Positions 40,201 through 55,200 of a DNA stretch of 64,000 nucleotides are shown here, in pieces. This DNA is from Gordonia sp. SL306 (GTDB lineage Bacteria > Actinomycetota > Actinomycetes > Mycobacteriales > Mycobacteriaceae). The stretch spans positions 868,001-932,000 of the forward strand of contig NZ_CP113063.1 in assembly GCF_026625785.1 (NCBI RefSeq), in the 5' to 3' direction. The stretch's first letter is position 1; the number at the start of each line of letters is the position of its first letter. Under the pieces are notes generated by a model. It saw only the letters and a program-made list of their open reading frames with translations, ran no database searches and was not told the DNA's origin. A program made the translations under genes and the position numbers.

Positions 40201-43200
40201 CCGGGCAGGTCGACGACGCCGGCGGCGGCCGCGGTCACACCGTCGACTCCGAGCAGGGCCGCCTCGATCTCGCCGAACTCGATCCGGAATCCGCGCAGCT
40301 GCACCTGCGCGTCGCCGCGTCCCAGGTACTCGATGTCGTCACCCACGCGGCGAGCCAGGTCGCCGGTCCGGTACATCCTGTCGCCGTCGTGACCGAACGG
40401 GCTCGCGACGAACCGCGTCGTTGACAGGCCGGGACGGCCCAGATACCCCTGCGCCAGCTGGCCGCCGGTGACATACATCTCGCCGACCACGCCGGGCGGT
40501 ACGGGATGCAGGCGCTCGTCGAGGATGTGGATGGCGAGCGAATGCAGGGGGCGACCGATCAGCGAGGCGTCGCCCGCGGCGACCAGCGCACGGTCCAGTG
40601 GGCGGAAGCTGACATGCACGGTGGTCTCGGTGATCCCGTACATGTTCACCAGCTGCGGGGAGTCGCCGGGGTGGTCGTCGAACCATCGGCGCACCTGATC
40701 GAAACTCAGTGCCTCGCCGCCGAACACGAGATAACGCAGCGGGAGATCCACGGTGTTGCGGCGGCGCGCGTCGATCAGTTGATAGAAGGCCGACGGCGTC
40801 TGACTCAGGATCGTGACACCCTCGTCTGCCAGCAGCTCGACGAACGCGGCGGGATCTCGGGCGAGCTCGCGGTCGACGATGACCAGCCGACCACCCGACA
40901 GGAACGGCCCCCAGAGTTCCCAGACCGAGAAGTCGAACGCGTAGGAATGGAACATCGTCCACACGTCGGAGGGCTGGAATTCGAAATCGCCTGCCGCGGT
41001 GTCCATCAGGGTCACCACGTCCCGATGGGTGATCTCCACCCCCTTCGGCAGCCCCGTCGACCCGGAGGTGTAGATCACGTACGCCCGCGCCGACGGCGGG
41101 ATCACGACCGGCGGAACGGCCTGTGCGGCACCCTCGGCGACGAGATCGGCCACATGCACCGTCGCCACGTCCGCAGGCAGCACCGTGAACAGGTCATGTC
41201 CCGCGGTGGCCGCATCCGTGATCACGGTGCCCACCGCGGCATCCGAGACGATGAACGCCAGGCGCTCGGCGGGATTCGTCGTGTCGAGCGGTAGGTACGC
41301 CGCCCCCACCTTGAGCACACCCAGCACGGCGGATACCAGATCCACCGTGCGCGCGGTGGCCACCCCGACCAGATCGCCGACCCCGACACCACGGGCACCG
41401 AGCGCGGCGGCGACCGCGTCCGAACGCGTCTGCAGCGCCTCGTACGAGAGGGTGACCCCGTTCGCCGTGACCGCCTGTCGCCCACCGTGTGCGTCCACGG
41501 TCGACCCGAACAGTTCGACGAGCGAGCGACGGGTGTTGACGGTGTCGACGACGGGTGCCGGCAGCGCCGACAACTCGGCGACCTCGGAGGCCGACACGAT
41601 GGTGACGTCACCGACCGGCCGGTCGACCGAGTCGATGCACCCGGCGAGGACGCGCACGAACCGGTCAGCCATCGTCTCGATGGTCGATCGATCGAAGAGG
41701 TCGGTGGCGTAGACGATCTGGGCGGGCCAGGCCTGATCCGACGAGTCGGCTGCGATACCGAAGGTCAGGTCGACCTTGGCCGGGGTTTCGGGGGCCTCCA
41801 CCGGCGAGATCGTGAGGCCTGCGACCGTGGTCGGGCCGACGCCGGCCGCGAGCTCCGGCAGGGACGCCTGGTGGAAGGTCAGGAGGATCTGAGTCAGCGG
41901 CGCGAACGCCTCCGACCGGACGGGGTCCAGATGGTCCACCAACGCCTCGAACGGGACATCCGCATGGGCGAAGGCGTCGAGATCGGTCACCCGGACCTGG
42001 TCCAGGATCTCGGCGAACGACATCGTCGCGTCGATCTGGGTGCGCAGCACGAGGGTGTTGACGAACATGCCGACCAACGCGTCGAGCTCACGCCGGCCGC
42101 GACCCGCGATCGGGGTGCCGACCGCGATGTCGTCGGTTGCCGACAGCCTCGCCAGCAACACCGACAACCCGGCGTGCACCACCATGAACGGGGTCACGCC
42201 GAACTCCGTGGCCACCGTTGCTATCCGTTCGACCACCTCGGCGGGAACACGGAACGGGACCTGGTCGCCCCGTTGGCTCGCGACCACCGGGCGTGGGCGA
42301 TCCGACGGCAGCTCGAGGACGTCGGGCACCCCGGACAGCTGCTTGGACCAGTACGAGAGCTGTTGCGCCACCACGGAGTCGGCATCGCCCGCCGCGCCGA
42401 GTACCTCATGCTGCCAGATCGCGAAGTCCGCGAACTGCACCGCGAGCGGCGCGAATTCGGGCGCAACGCCTGCCGAGCGCGCCGCGTATGCCGCCATCAC
42501 GTCGCCGATCAACGGCGCCATCGACTCGCCGTCGGCCGCGATGTGGTGGGCCACCAGCGCGAACAGCCACTCGTCGCCGCCCACGTGCCACAGCCGCGCA
42601 CGCAGGGGCCAGTGCGCGGTCACGTCGAAGCCGGCGGTCACGTCCGCCTCGAGCGCCGCGGCGGAGTCGACGATCTCCCAGTCCAGCTGTTCGGCGATGT
42701 GGTCGACGGACGCGATCTCCTGGATCGGCGACCCGTCCACCGACGGGAACGTGGTGCGCAGCACCTCGTGTCGCGCCACCACGTCGACGAGCGCCGAGCG
42801 CAGCGCCGCGACGTCCAGCGCACCTGCCAGCCGCAAGACCACCGGCACGTTGTAGGTCGACGCCGAGGGATCGAACTGATTGATGAACCACATGCGCGAC
42901 TGCGCGAACGACAACGGCACCCGTTCGGGACGCGGGACGGCTGCCGTGACCGGTGCCAGCCCCAGCCCCCGACCGTCCAGGGACCTGGCCAGTGCACGGA
43001 CCGACGGCGCCTCGAAGACGTCGCGGACGGACACGTCGACTCCGGACACGTCCGAGACGCGAGCGGCCACCCGGGTTGCGGAGAGCGAGTTGCCGCCGAG
43101 CTCGAAGAAACTCTCCACGACGCTGACCGGCCCGATCCCCAGCACGTCGGCGAACACCCGCGCCACCGACTCCTCGGCCCCGGTGGCAGCAGCCACGAAC

Positions 43201-46200
43201 TCACGCCCGCTGTCGGCCTCCGGCTCGGGCAGAGCACGTTTGTCCAGCTTGCCGACCGGCGTCAACGGCAGTGCATCGAGCACCGTCAGACTCGACGGCA
43301 CCATGTGCGACGGCAGGCGCTGCCCCACAAAGGCCCGCAGCTCGCCGGCGTCGACGTGATCCCGGAGTACGACATAACCGGCCAGAGCGGTGGCCACCGA
43401 CCCGCCGACGCCGATCACGACCGCCGATTCGACCGCGGGGTGGGAGGCGAGGACCGCCTCGATCTCTCCCAACTCGATGCGCAGACCGCGGAGCTTCACC
43501 TGATCATCGCTGCGGCCCAGATAGTCGAGCACGAGCGCATCGGAACCGTCGCGTCGCCAACGCACGACATCGCCGGTGCGGTACAACCGCTCACCCTCGA
43601 CGCCGAAGGGGTTCGCGACGAACCGTTCCGAGGTCAGGCCGGACCGGCCAACGTACGCGCGGGCGAGTACCCCACCGGCGACGTACAACTCACCTGCGAC
43701 ACCCACCGGCACCGCGTGCAGCCGTGAATCCAGTACCAGGAGGGCGACTCCGGGGATGGGCCCACCGAGGGTCGTCGGCACGCCGGGGCGCATCGCGTCA
43801 CTCATCGCGACGACGATGGTCGTCTCGGTGGGGCCGTACATGTCGTGGAACCCGACCAGCGATCCCCAGCGATCGACCATCCCCGGCGGTACCGCCTCGC
43901 CACCGGCCGCCAGCACCCGCAGATCCGGCAGCCCCTCGGGTTCCAGGGTGGCCAGCACCGTCGGTGTCAGGAACGCGTGCGTCACCCGCTGCGTACGCAT
44001 GAAGTCGGCCAGCGGTTCCCCGCCGAGCGCCTCCTCGGGACGATAGACGAGCGTCGCACCCGCACCGACGGCCATCAGCCATTCCAGGACCGAGGCGTCG
44101 AAGCTCGGTGAGGCGAAACCCAGCACCCGTGACTGATCGGTGACGCCGAAGCGGTCGACCTCGGTCAGCGCGAAGTTCTCCAGTGTGCGGGCGGTGAGTT
44201 GCACACCCTTCGGTGTGCCGGTGGAACCCGACGTGTAGATCACGTAGGCGACGGCGTCCAGGTGTGGCGTGCCGATCAGTTCGTGCTCGGCCACCGGATC
44301 CGGACTCAGCTCATCGATCGCCGCCCGGGTCTCCGCGGAATCCATGGTGGCCCAGTCGACCATGGTTCCCAGGGCAGCCCGGTGACGCTCGGCGGTGAGG
44401 CCCACCCGGGCACCGGAGTCGGCCAGCATGTGCTCGATGCGCTCGATGGGATAGGCCGGGTCGATCGGCAGATGGCCGGCGCCGGTCTTGGCCACCGCCC
44501 AGATCGCGGTCAGCAGCTCGACCGACCGGCCAAGGGCCAGAGCCACCAGCGATTCGACGCCGACACCTTGCGAGATCAGCCATCGGGCAACCTGATTGGA
44601 TCGGGCGTCGAGGGCGTCGTAGGTCAGCGCCGCCCCCGTCGCGTCGACCACCGCGACACGGTCGTGATGGTTCTCGACGACATCGGCGAACATCGCACCG
44701 AGCAGCCGGGGTGGCGCGGCGGGTCCACCGCTGACCGGCACCAAGTCGGCCACCTCACCCGCCGTGAGCAGATCGATGTCGCCGACCGCGATGCCGGGAT
44801 CGTCCACCATCGACTCGACGATCCGCAGCAACGACGTCAGGAAGCCACGAACCGTCGACTCGTCGAAGAGCGAGCGCGCGTAGACGCCGTCGACGGTCAT
44901 CGGCGCCCCCGCCGTCCGCCCGGTCACCGCCACCGACAACTCGAACTTGGCCACCTGACCCGCCGATTCGAGTGGTTCCGCGCGCAGTCCCGCCGTCTCG
45001 AGGGCCGCCGTTGCCGGATCGGCGTCGACGTGGGTGTACGCGATCTGCGCGAGGGGCGGGAAGGCCGTCGACCTGGTCGGCGCGATCTCGTCGATGAGCT
45101 CTTCGAACTGCACGTCGGCGTTGGCGAACGCGTCGAGATCGTCGCCGCGCACCTTCGCGACGAGGTCGGTGACCGTCTCGGCCGGAGCCACCGCGGTGCG
45201 CAGTACCAGCGTGTTCACGAACATGCCGACCAGATCATCGAGCGCCGCATCCGTACGGCCGGCGATCGGCGTACCGATCACCACGTCGTCGGTCGAGGCC
45301 AGTCGTGCGATCAGGATCGCCAGTGCCACATGCATTGCCATGAACGGGGTGACGCCCTCGGCACGTGCGAACTCTTCCACCCGGCGGGCCAGTTCGTCGT
45401 CGACGGGCATCGACACCACACCGGCCGCGGTCTGCATCACCGCCGGGCGCGGTCGATCCATCGGCAGATCGGTCACCGACGGCAAGGCCCTGAGGTGCTC
45501 ACGCCAGTAGCCGAGCTGCTGTGCCATTCGGCTCGACTGGTCGTCGACATCGCCGAGCATCTTCCGTTGCCACAGTGCGTAATCGGCATACTGCACCGCA
45601 AGGGGAGGCGCGGCGGGGACGGATCCGTCGACCCGTACGAGATACGCGGACAGCAGGTCGCGGACGAACACTGCGGTCGACGATCCGTCGAAAGCGATGT
45701 GATGAGCGGTCAGCACCACGTCGTAGGTGTGGTCGCCGGAACGGCGCACGCACCCACGGATCGGCAGATCGACGGTCACGTCGAAGCCCTTCGCCGCCGA
45801 GGCCGCCACCTCCCCTTCGTCGTCCACCACACGCCAATCGAGCACATCGCGGGCTCGATCGGCGGCGAGGACGCGCTGGACGGGTCCGTCGCCGTCGAGC
45901 GGGTAGAGGGTGCGCAACACCTCGTGGCGTTCGATCACGTCGCCCAGCGCGCCCACCAGATCGTCGAGGTCGAGATCACCGGTCAGCCGCAGCGCCATCG
46001 GGATGTTGTACGCGGGCGACGCGGGGTCGAACCGGTTGATGAACCACATCCGCGACTGCGCCATCGACAGCGGCAGCCGATCCGGCCGCCGGGCCGCCAC
46101 CAAGGGCGCCACGGTCTGTGCACGGCCGGCCACCCCCTCGATCAGCGCCCGCACCGACGGGAACTCGAAGAGGTCACGTACCGAGACGTCGACACCCAGG

Positions 46201-49200
46201 TCGTCGGCCACACGCGCGGCGACACGCATCGCCGACAGCGAGTTCCCGCCGACCTCGAAGAAGGATTCGGTCACACCGACCCGCTCCACGCCGAGCACCT
46301 CACCGAACACCTCGGCCACCATCACCTCGGCCTCGGTGTCCGGTGCCACGTACTCGCCGAGCTCGAACACCGGGGCTGGCAACGCCTTCCGGTTGAGTTT
46401 GCCGGAGCTGTTGAGTTCGATGTCATCGAGGAGCATCCACACCGTCGGCCGCATGTACTCCGGCAACGCCTCCGCGACAACCGTCTTCACCGCGGCCTCG
46501 TCCACCGACGCGGGCGCCACATACGCGACGAGATGGTGGCCGCCGATGGGTGCGTCGACCACCGCACACGCCGCGTGCACCACGCCGGGTGCCGAGGCGA
46601 TCACCGACTCGATCTCGCCGAGTTCGATGCGCTGCCCACGCAGCTTCACCTGGAAATCGGTGCGGCCCAAATACTCGATCTCGCCGCGGGGATTCCAACG
46701 GACGAGGTCGCCGGTGCGGTACAACCGCTCACCGTGTCGGCCGAAGGGATCGGCCACGAACCGTTCTGCGGTGAGCGCGGGGCGTGAGGAGTAGCCGCGC
46801 GCCAGCTGCACGCCACCCAGATACAGTTCACCCGGCACGCCCTGCGGGACCGGACGCAGCCGCGAGTCCAGCACGTACGTCGACGTGTTCCACTCCGGCC
46901 TACCGATCGTGATCTCGTCGGCGCCGGTCACGTCGACGGCTGTCACGTCGACCGTGGCCTCCGTCGGACCGTAGAGGTTCACGATCTGCACACCCGGGAG
47001 TGCGCGGTGCGCGTGGCTCGCCACCGAGACGGGCAGCGCCTCTCCCGAGGTGAGCAGCCAGCGCAGTGTCCCGAGCACGTCCAACTTCTCGGCCGGGACG
47101 ACGTCCAGGAAGACCGACAGCATCGACGGCACGAAATGGACCGACGTCACGCGTTCGTGCGCGATGAGATCGGCGATGTAGACCGGTTCCAGGTGGCCGC
47201 CGGCGCGTGCCACGATCGTCGTGGCCCCGGTCATCACGGGAGCGAACAACTCCGGCACCGACACGTCGAAGGTGACCGGCGTCTTCAGCATCACCCGCTC
47301 GGCAGCGGTCCATTCGAAGATGTCCAGGCACCACCGCATCCGGTTCATCAGCGCGCGGTGCGACACGGTCACGCCCTTCGGGCGGCCGGTCGATCCTGAG
47401 GTGAACAGAGTGTATGCGGCATCATCGGAACGCAAGGGCGCCAGCCGATCCGCGTCGGTCACGATCGGTACCGACCGGTCGACCTCATCCGACGCGTCCA
47501 CCTCGATCGTCCGAACGCCGTCGACCGTCGCGGCGACGACGGCTCGTCCGGCACCGACGACGAGCACCCGGACGTGGGCGGTGTCGATCATGTACTCCAC
47601 GCGGTCGACCGGGGTGTCGGGATCGATCGGGACGTACTGCGCGCCTGCGGCCAGGACGGCATTCACCGCGACGACCATCTCCACCGAACGATCCAGCGAG
47701 ACCCCGACGGCCACACCCGGTCCTACGCCTGCGGCAATGAGCTCGCGGGCCAGCACCGCGATCCGCGCACCGAACTCGGCGTAGGACACTGTCCTGCTCC
47801 CGAACACCAGCGCGGCCGCGTCGGGTGTGCGGAGAGCCTGCGCGGCAACGGCATCCGGCACCAGGTCGGCGAGCACATCGACGACCGGCCCCAGCGACCA
47901 GCTCTCCACGACGGCGCGCTCGTCGGTGGACATCAAATCCACATCGCCGACCGAGGCGGCCGGGCTCGCGACCAGTTCCGTCAGCACCGACACGAACCGG
48001 TCGGCCATGATCTCGACGGTCGGGTGGTCGAACAGATCCGTCGCATAGACGATCGAGCATGCCCAGTCGCCGTCGGTCGCCGAACTCACCGTCACCGACA
48101 TGTCGAGCTGTGCGGCAACCCACGACGGCTCTATCGACTGGACCGACAGACCACCGACCGACAACTCGGCCGACTCCGCCGACGCGGCCGGATCGAAGGA
48201 CAGCATGACCTGTGCCAGCGGCGCGAATGCCTCCGAACGCGTTGGATTGAGCGCCTCGACGACGGTCTCGAACGGGACATCCGCATGTGCGAAGGCATCG
48301 AGATCTGTCTGTCGGACGTCGTCGAGCAGTGCAGCGAACGTCGTCGCGCTGTCGACCCGGCTCCGCAGGACCAGAGTGTTCACGAACATCCCGACGAGCG
48401 GGTCGAGCGCCGCCTGGCCACGCCCCGCGACAGGGGTCGCGATGGTGATGTCGTCGGTGGCCGAGAGCCGCGCCAGCAGGACCGCGAGACCGGCGTGCAC
48501 CACCATGAACGGCGTGACCCCAAATGCCGTGGCCACGACGCGGATCTGCCGGCCGAGTTCGACGGGCAGACCGAACCGGACGCGTGCGCCACGATGCGAC
48601 GCGACAGCCGGACGTTCCCGGTCCGCCGGGAGTTCGAGCACGTCAGGTGCGTCGACGAGTTGATCCCGCCAGTACGACAGTTGCCTGCCGATCACCGTGT
48701 CCGGGGCATCCGGCGACCCCAGCACGCTGTGCTGCCAGATCGCGAAGTCCGCGAATTGGACTGCCAGCGGCGCGAAGTCCGGTTCCCGGCCCGCTGCCCG
48801 TGCGACGTACGCGGATACGACATCGGTCACCAGCGGCAGCATCGACTCGCCGTCCGATGCGATGTGATGTGCGATCACGGCGAGCAGGTACTCATCGTCG
48901 GACACCATGAGCAGCCGTACCCGCAGCGGCCACTCGGCGGTCACGTCGAAGCCGGTCGTCATCGCCGTCTCCACGTCGGCCTGCCTGCCCACCACGGCCC
49001 AGTCCAGCCGTTCGGCCACCTGGTCGGCGGGATCGACCATCTGCACCGGCAGACCGTCGACGGCCGGGAAGGTCGTCCGGAGCACCTCGTGGCGCTCGAC
49101 GGTGTCGACCACCGCGGCGCGCAGGGCATCCACGTCGAGGGCACCCGACAGGCGGAGAACCGCCGGGATGTTGTACGTCGCGGTGCCGGGCTCGTACCGG

Positions 49201-52200
49201 TTGATGAACCACATGCGGGTCTGCGCGAACGACAACGGGATCGGCGCCGGTCGCGGGGTGACCGCCACGAGGGGCGCCAGACCCGCGCCACGCGACGAGA
49301 CCGCGGCCGCCAGGCCACGGACTGTCGGGGCGTCGAAGATGTCACGCACCGACACCGCGGCACCGAACTCGTCGGCCACCCGCGCCGCCACCCGCATCGC
49401 CGACAACGAGTTGCCGCCGACGGCGAAGAAGGACTCGGTCACGCTGACCTGCGCCACCCCGAGTACCGACGCGACGATCGCCGCGACGGATTCCTCGGCA
49501 TCGGTGGCCGGGGCGACGTACTCCGCGGTCTCGAAGACCGGGGCGGGCAACGCCCGCCGGTCCAGCTTGCCCGCGCTGTTGAGGGCGATGTCGTCGAGCA
49601 GCATCCACACCGAGGGACGCATGTACTCGGGCAACGCCTCGGCGACCGCCGCCCTGACCGCACCCTCGTCGACCGTGGACGGCGCGACATATCCGACGAG
49701 ATGCTGTCCACCGCCGTCGGTCTCGACGACCGTGCAAGCCACGTGCACCACTCCGGGCGCCGAGGCGATGACCGACTCGATCTCACCCAGCTCGATGCGC
49801 TGCCCACGCAACTTGACCTGAAAATCGGTGCGCCCCAGGTACTCGATCCCTCCAGTGTGGCTCCACCGGACGAGATCACCGGTCCGATACAACCGCGATC
49901 CCGCTGCCGCAGACCCGGCTGCACCGAAGGGGTCGGCCACGAAACGCTCGGCCGTCAGTCCCGGCCGCGACTCGTAACCGCGCGCCACCTGGACACCACC
50001 GAGGTAGAGCTCACCCGGGACGCCGGGCGGCACCATCCGCAGGCGGGCATCGAGGACCAGCGTCGACGTGTTCCATACCGGCACACCGATGGGCACCACG
50101 TCGGGCGCGTCGGTCACGTCCACGTACGCCACCTCCACGGCGGCCTCGGTCGGACCGAACAGGTTCACTATCGCGACCTGCCCGAGCAGCTGGTGGGCGT
50201 GCGCGACGACCGGCGGCGGCAGCGCCTCACCCGAGCAGAACAACCACCGCAACGAGTCCAGTGCGGTGATCTTCGTGGCGGGCACGACATCCAAGAACAC
50301 CGAGAGCATCGACGGCACGAAATGTACCGACGTCGCGCGCTCTCGGGCGATGAGATCGGCGATGTACATCGGGTCCGCATGCCCGCCCGGACGCGCCACG
50401 ATGATGGTCGCACCCGCCATCACCGGGGCGAACAACTCCGGCACCGACACGTCGAAGGTGAACGGCGTCTTCAACACCACCCGGTCGCCGGTCGACCACG
50501 GATACTGATCCAGGCCCCACCAAAGCCGATTCACCACCGAGCGGTGCGAGACCGTGACGCCCTTCGGACGGCCGGTCGACCCCGAGGTGAACAGCGTGTA
50601 GACCGCGTCGTCGGCGCGCAACGGGGCCAACCGATCCGCATCCGTCACCGGCGCGACCGACAGGTCGACGGCACCCGAGGCGTTCACCTCGATCACGGTG
50701 GTGCCCGTGCCCAGCGCGTCCACCGACGCGGGCGCACCATCGCCACCGACCAGGACCACCCCGACGCCCGCGGTGTCGACCATGTACTGCACGCGATCCG
50801 CCGGGATCGCGGGATCGATCGGCACGTAATGCCCGCCCGCCGCGACGACGGCATGGATCGCGACCACCAGCTCCACCGATCGGTCCAGCGAGACCCCCAC
50901 GGCCACACCGGGAGCCACGCCTGCCGCGATCAGCTCGCGCGCCAGCACCGATACCCGCGCACCGAATTCCGTATACGTGAGTGCGCGGCCGTCGAAGACG
51001 AGTGCGGTCTCGTCGGGTGTCCGAAGGATCTGCGCGGCAACGGCATCGGCCACCGAACCAACCGGGACGCGGACGTCGGCGCCGACCGACCAACCGGCGA
51101 TCACCGCCCGGTCCTCGTCGGTCAGCAGGGGCACGTCGGCGACGAGCGTCCCAGGCGCAGCGGCAGCGGCACGCAGGATCTCGACCACGGCGTCCGCGAA
51201 CACGCGGATCTGGTCGTCGGCGAAGGCATCCGGCAGGTACTTGATGGTGATCGACAACCGGTCGCCCATCGGCGAGGTGATCATGTTCAACGGGTAATGC
51301 GTCGAATCGCTGACCACGGCCTCCCGGATGTCGAGGCCGCCGGTGAGAGCGGCGTCGCTGGTCGAGAGCGACTCGGTGTCGACCGGATACGACTCGTGCA
51401 CGGTCAGTGTGTCGAAGGAGCCCGCAGCATCTGTCAGGGCCATCAGTTCCGGCAGCCCCAGGTGCTGATGGTCGAGAACCGACACCTTCGCCGCCTGCAG
51501 GCGCGCCAGCACCTCCGAGATCCGGGCCGACGGGTCGACGTCGACCACCGCAGGCAAGGTGTTGATGAACAGCCCGACCATCGACTCGACACCCTCGAGG
51601 TCGGCCGGACGGCCCGACACCGTCTCGCCGAAGGTGACCACCCGGTTGCCGGTCAGCCGGGACACCAGCACCGCCCACGCGAACTGCAGAACCGTCGCCA
51701 CGGTCGCGCCCTGCGCCCGCGCGAGCGCCTCGACGGCAACGGTCAACTCGGCATCGACCACCACGACGTGGTTCCGCGGCAACGACTCCCGGGTCGCCAC
51801 GCTGCCCGGTGCCACCAGCGTCGGGCCCTCGACCGGCGCCAGGACCGCACGCCACGCTGCAAGCCCGGCGTCGTCGTCAATGCCTGCGACGTGTTTCAGG
51901 TAATCCTCGAAGTCGCCGCCGCCCGTGCCGATCCGGCCGGTGTAGGTGGCGCCCGAGGCGTACAGCGCCAGCAGGTCGGCGAGCACCAGCGGACCGGACC
52001 AGCCGTCGAACAGGATGTGATGGTTCGTGATGACGACACTCACGCCGTCGGCATCGCGGGCGAGCACGACACGCAACAGCGGCGGCCTCGACAGATCGAA
52101 CGGCTCGACCCGCTCCCCCGCGGTGATCTCGTCGACCCGGACCTTCCGCTCGGCATCGTCGATCGCACCCAGGTCGACCGTGCGCCAGGGCACCCGGACC

Positions 52201-55200
52201 TCGTCGGGTACCACCGCGACAACCGCACCACCATCGGTCTGCACGAAGCCCGACCGCAACACGCGATGATGGGCCACCAGGCTCTCCACCGCTGCCCGCA
52301 GACGTGACTCGTCGACATCGCCGCCCAGTCGCAGGACCGCCTGGCTCACGTACACGTCGACGTCGTCGGTGCCCGCACCCGAGGAGAGAGCGGACTGGAG
52401 GTAGAGCCCCTTCTGCAGGGCGGACAGGGGCCATACCGGTGCACCGGGGTGACGCTCGGCGAGGGTGTCCAGGTCGGCCTGTGTCACACCGGAACCCGAG
52501 ACGTCCGACGGCGACAGCCCGGGATTCTCACCACGCGTGACCACATCGACGATGGCGGCCAGCTCGGCCGACCACCGGTCGGCGAGATCCTCGACATCCG
52601 CCGCGGACAAGATCCCACCGGCGAACAGGAAATCCGCCGACAGTTCACGGCCGCGAGGCGTGAGCTGCGTCCCGACGTTCACGGTGATGGTGTTCATCGC
52701 GGTCATGCCGCCGGCCACCGACGACGGCAGGGCCGGAGCATCGGTGTCGACCATGAACGGGACCGCCACCGTGCCGGCGTCCGCGCCGCGCCCGCCGGCA
52801 CCGAAGAAATTGAATCCGATCGACGGCAGCGGTCGTCCGGCCAATCGCTCGTCCCCGCCGAATCGGAGCGACCCGAACCCGATTCCGTGATCGGGCTGGG
52901 CGAGCCGCTCCTCCTTGGCCGCCTTCACCGCGTGCACCACGTCGTCGGCCGGGTCCACGAGCATCGGGGCGATCGAGGTGAACCATCCCACCGTCCGTGA
53001 CAGATCCGCGGTCCGCGGGTCGGCACCGTGCGCGAGCACGTCCTCGTACCGGCCGTGCCCTTCGACCAGCACGCCGACCGGCGCGGAGTCCGAGATCCCC
53101 CGCGCTCGTTGCCAGGAGCGCACCGCACGCGCCAGGCCCGCCAGCAGCGCATCGTTCACATGACCGGAGAACGCCTCCGGGACCACCGTCACCAACGCCT
53201 CGGTGACCGCCGCATCGACTCGGTGCGACACCGATCCCACCGTCGAGAATCGGTCGCGCGCAGGGTCGATGGCAGCGCCGAGGTCGGTCGGGTCACCCGA
53301 CCGCGACAACCAGTGGCCGACCTCGGCGCGACGATCGGATCGCCGGTGCGCCAGCGCCGCGTGCCATGCACGCGCCGAGGTGACCTCCGGCCGCACCGTC
53401 AACTCGTCGCCGGACACCAGCTGTCCCCACACCGTGATCACGTCTTCGATCAGCACCGGCCACGACACCGCGTCCACGCCGAGATGGTGGATGGCCACCA
53501 CCACCCGCGCACCGTCGGCGCCCGCCACCAGCACAGTCGAGACCAGCACGCCGTTCGACGGATCCATCCGCCCCAGGGCCTCCGCATGCGCCGAGCGCAC
53601 CGCGTCGGCGAACTCCGGTGTCCCGGTCGCCGCGGGCGTCGTGACCTCGGCGACCACCGGAGGATGACCGACTCCCGCGGTCTGGCACCACCGGCCCCCG
53701 GTGAACACCAGGCGGGAGGACAACATCGGGTGCGCATCGACGACCGTGCCGAGCACCGCACTGAGCACGGCGGCGTCCAACGCATCCGGCGCCACCAGCA
53801 CCACCGACTGCGAGAAGTCGGCGAAATCCTCAGGCGTGCCTGCCGACTCCAGCATCCAGGACACCACCGGCGACAGTTCCACCTCGCCGGTGGCGCCGCC
53901 GGCCGGTTCGTCGATCATGGGCACCCGGTCGCCACCGGCCGCGAGCGCGCGGGCCATCGCACGCACGGATTTGTGTTCGAACACCTCTCTCGGTGACACC
54001 GACAACCCGGCCGCGCGGGCCGCCGACGACAGCTGGATCGACAGGATCGAATCACCGCCGAGCGCGAAGAACGACTCGACGACGCTCACCCGATCGACGC
54101 CGAGAACCCCCGCCACGATCGCGGCCAGCGTCTCCTCCACCGACGACGACGGCGGGACGTGGTCGGCGGTGTCGGTGGCGACCACCGGTGCGGGCAGGGC
54201 GCGCTTGTCCAGCTTTCCTGCCGGGGTCAGCGGCAGGGCGTCGAGCACCGTGATGCTCGACGGCACCATGTGGGGCGGCAGGCGTTCGGCGACATGATCG
54301 CGCAGCGATGCGACGTCGACCGCCCGATGGGCGACCACATAGCCCGCCAGCGCCGTCGCCACCGAGCCGCCGAGACCGACCACCACAGCCGACGAGACGC
54401 CCGGATGAGACTCCAGGACAGCCTCGATCTCCCCCAGTTCGATGCGCAACCCGCGCAGCTTCACCTGGTCGTCGCTGCGCCCCACGTACTCGAGCACCAG
54501 CTCGTCCGCCTCGGTGCGGCGCCACCGGACGACATCGCCGGTGCGATACATCCGATCGCCCCGGTCGCCGAACGGATTCGCCACGAATCGTTCCGACGTC
54601 AACGACGGGCGCCGCAGATACCCGCGGGCGAGCGCCACACCGGTCACATACAGGTCACCGGGCACTCCGACGGGGACGGGGTGCAGCCTGCCGTCGAGCA
54701 CCAGCAGCCCCACACCGTCGATCGGGCCACCGATGTGGACGGGCGAGCCGGGTGTGAGCGCGCGACTCATCGCCACGGCGATCGAGGCCTCGGTCGGACC
54801 GTAGGCGTTGAAGAAGGACGGCCCTGCCGACCACCGGTCGACCAGGGTCTGCGACACCGCCTCACCACCGGACATCAGGACGCGGAGGTCCGGCACCGAC
54901 TCCGGCTCGAGGGTCGCGAGCACCGTGGGGGTCAGGAACACGTGGGACAGTCTCTGGTCGCGGATCAGCGCCGCCAGCATGTCGCCGCCGAGCACGCTGT
55001 CCGGCCGGTACACAAAGGTCGCGCCGGACGTCGACGCGAGCAGCCATTCCAGGATCGACGCATCGAAACTGGGAGAGGCGAATCCGAGAACCCGAGACGA
55101 TGCGGCGACGCCGAACCGGGCGACCTCCGCGACCGCGAAGTTGTGGATTCCCCGATAGGTCACCGACACCCCCTTCGGGGTGCCCGTCGAACCCGACGTG

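Noticed and set aside
47574-52307. 1,577-codon plus-strand frame inside the large NRPS
   Set aside because: Antisense shadow rich in Arg, His and Asp with no motif; the minus strand encodes complete modules.
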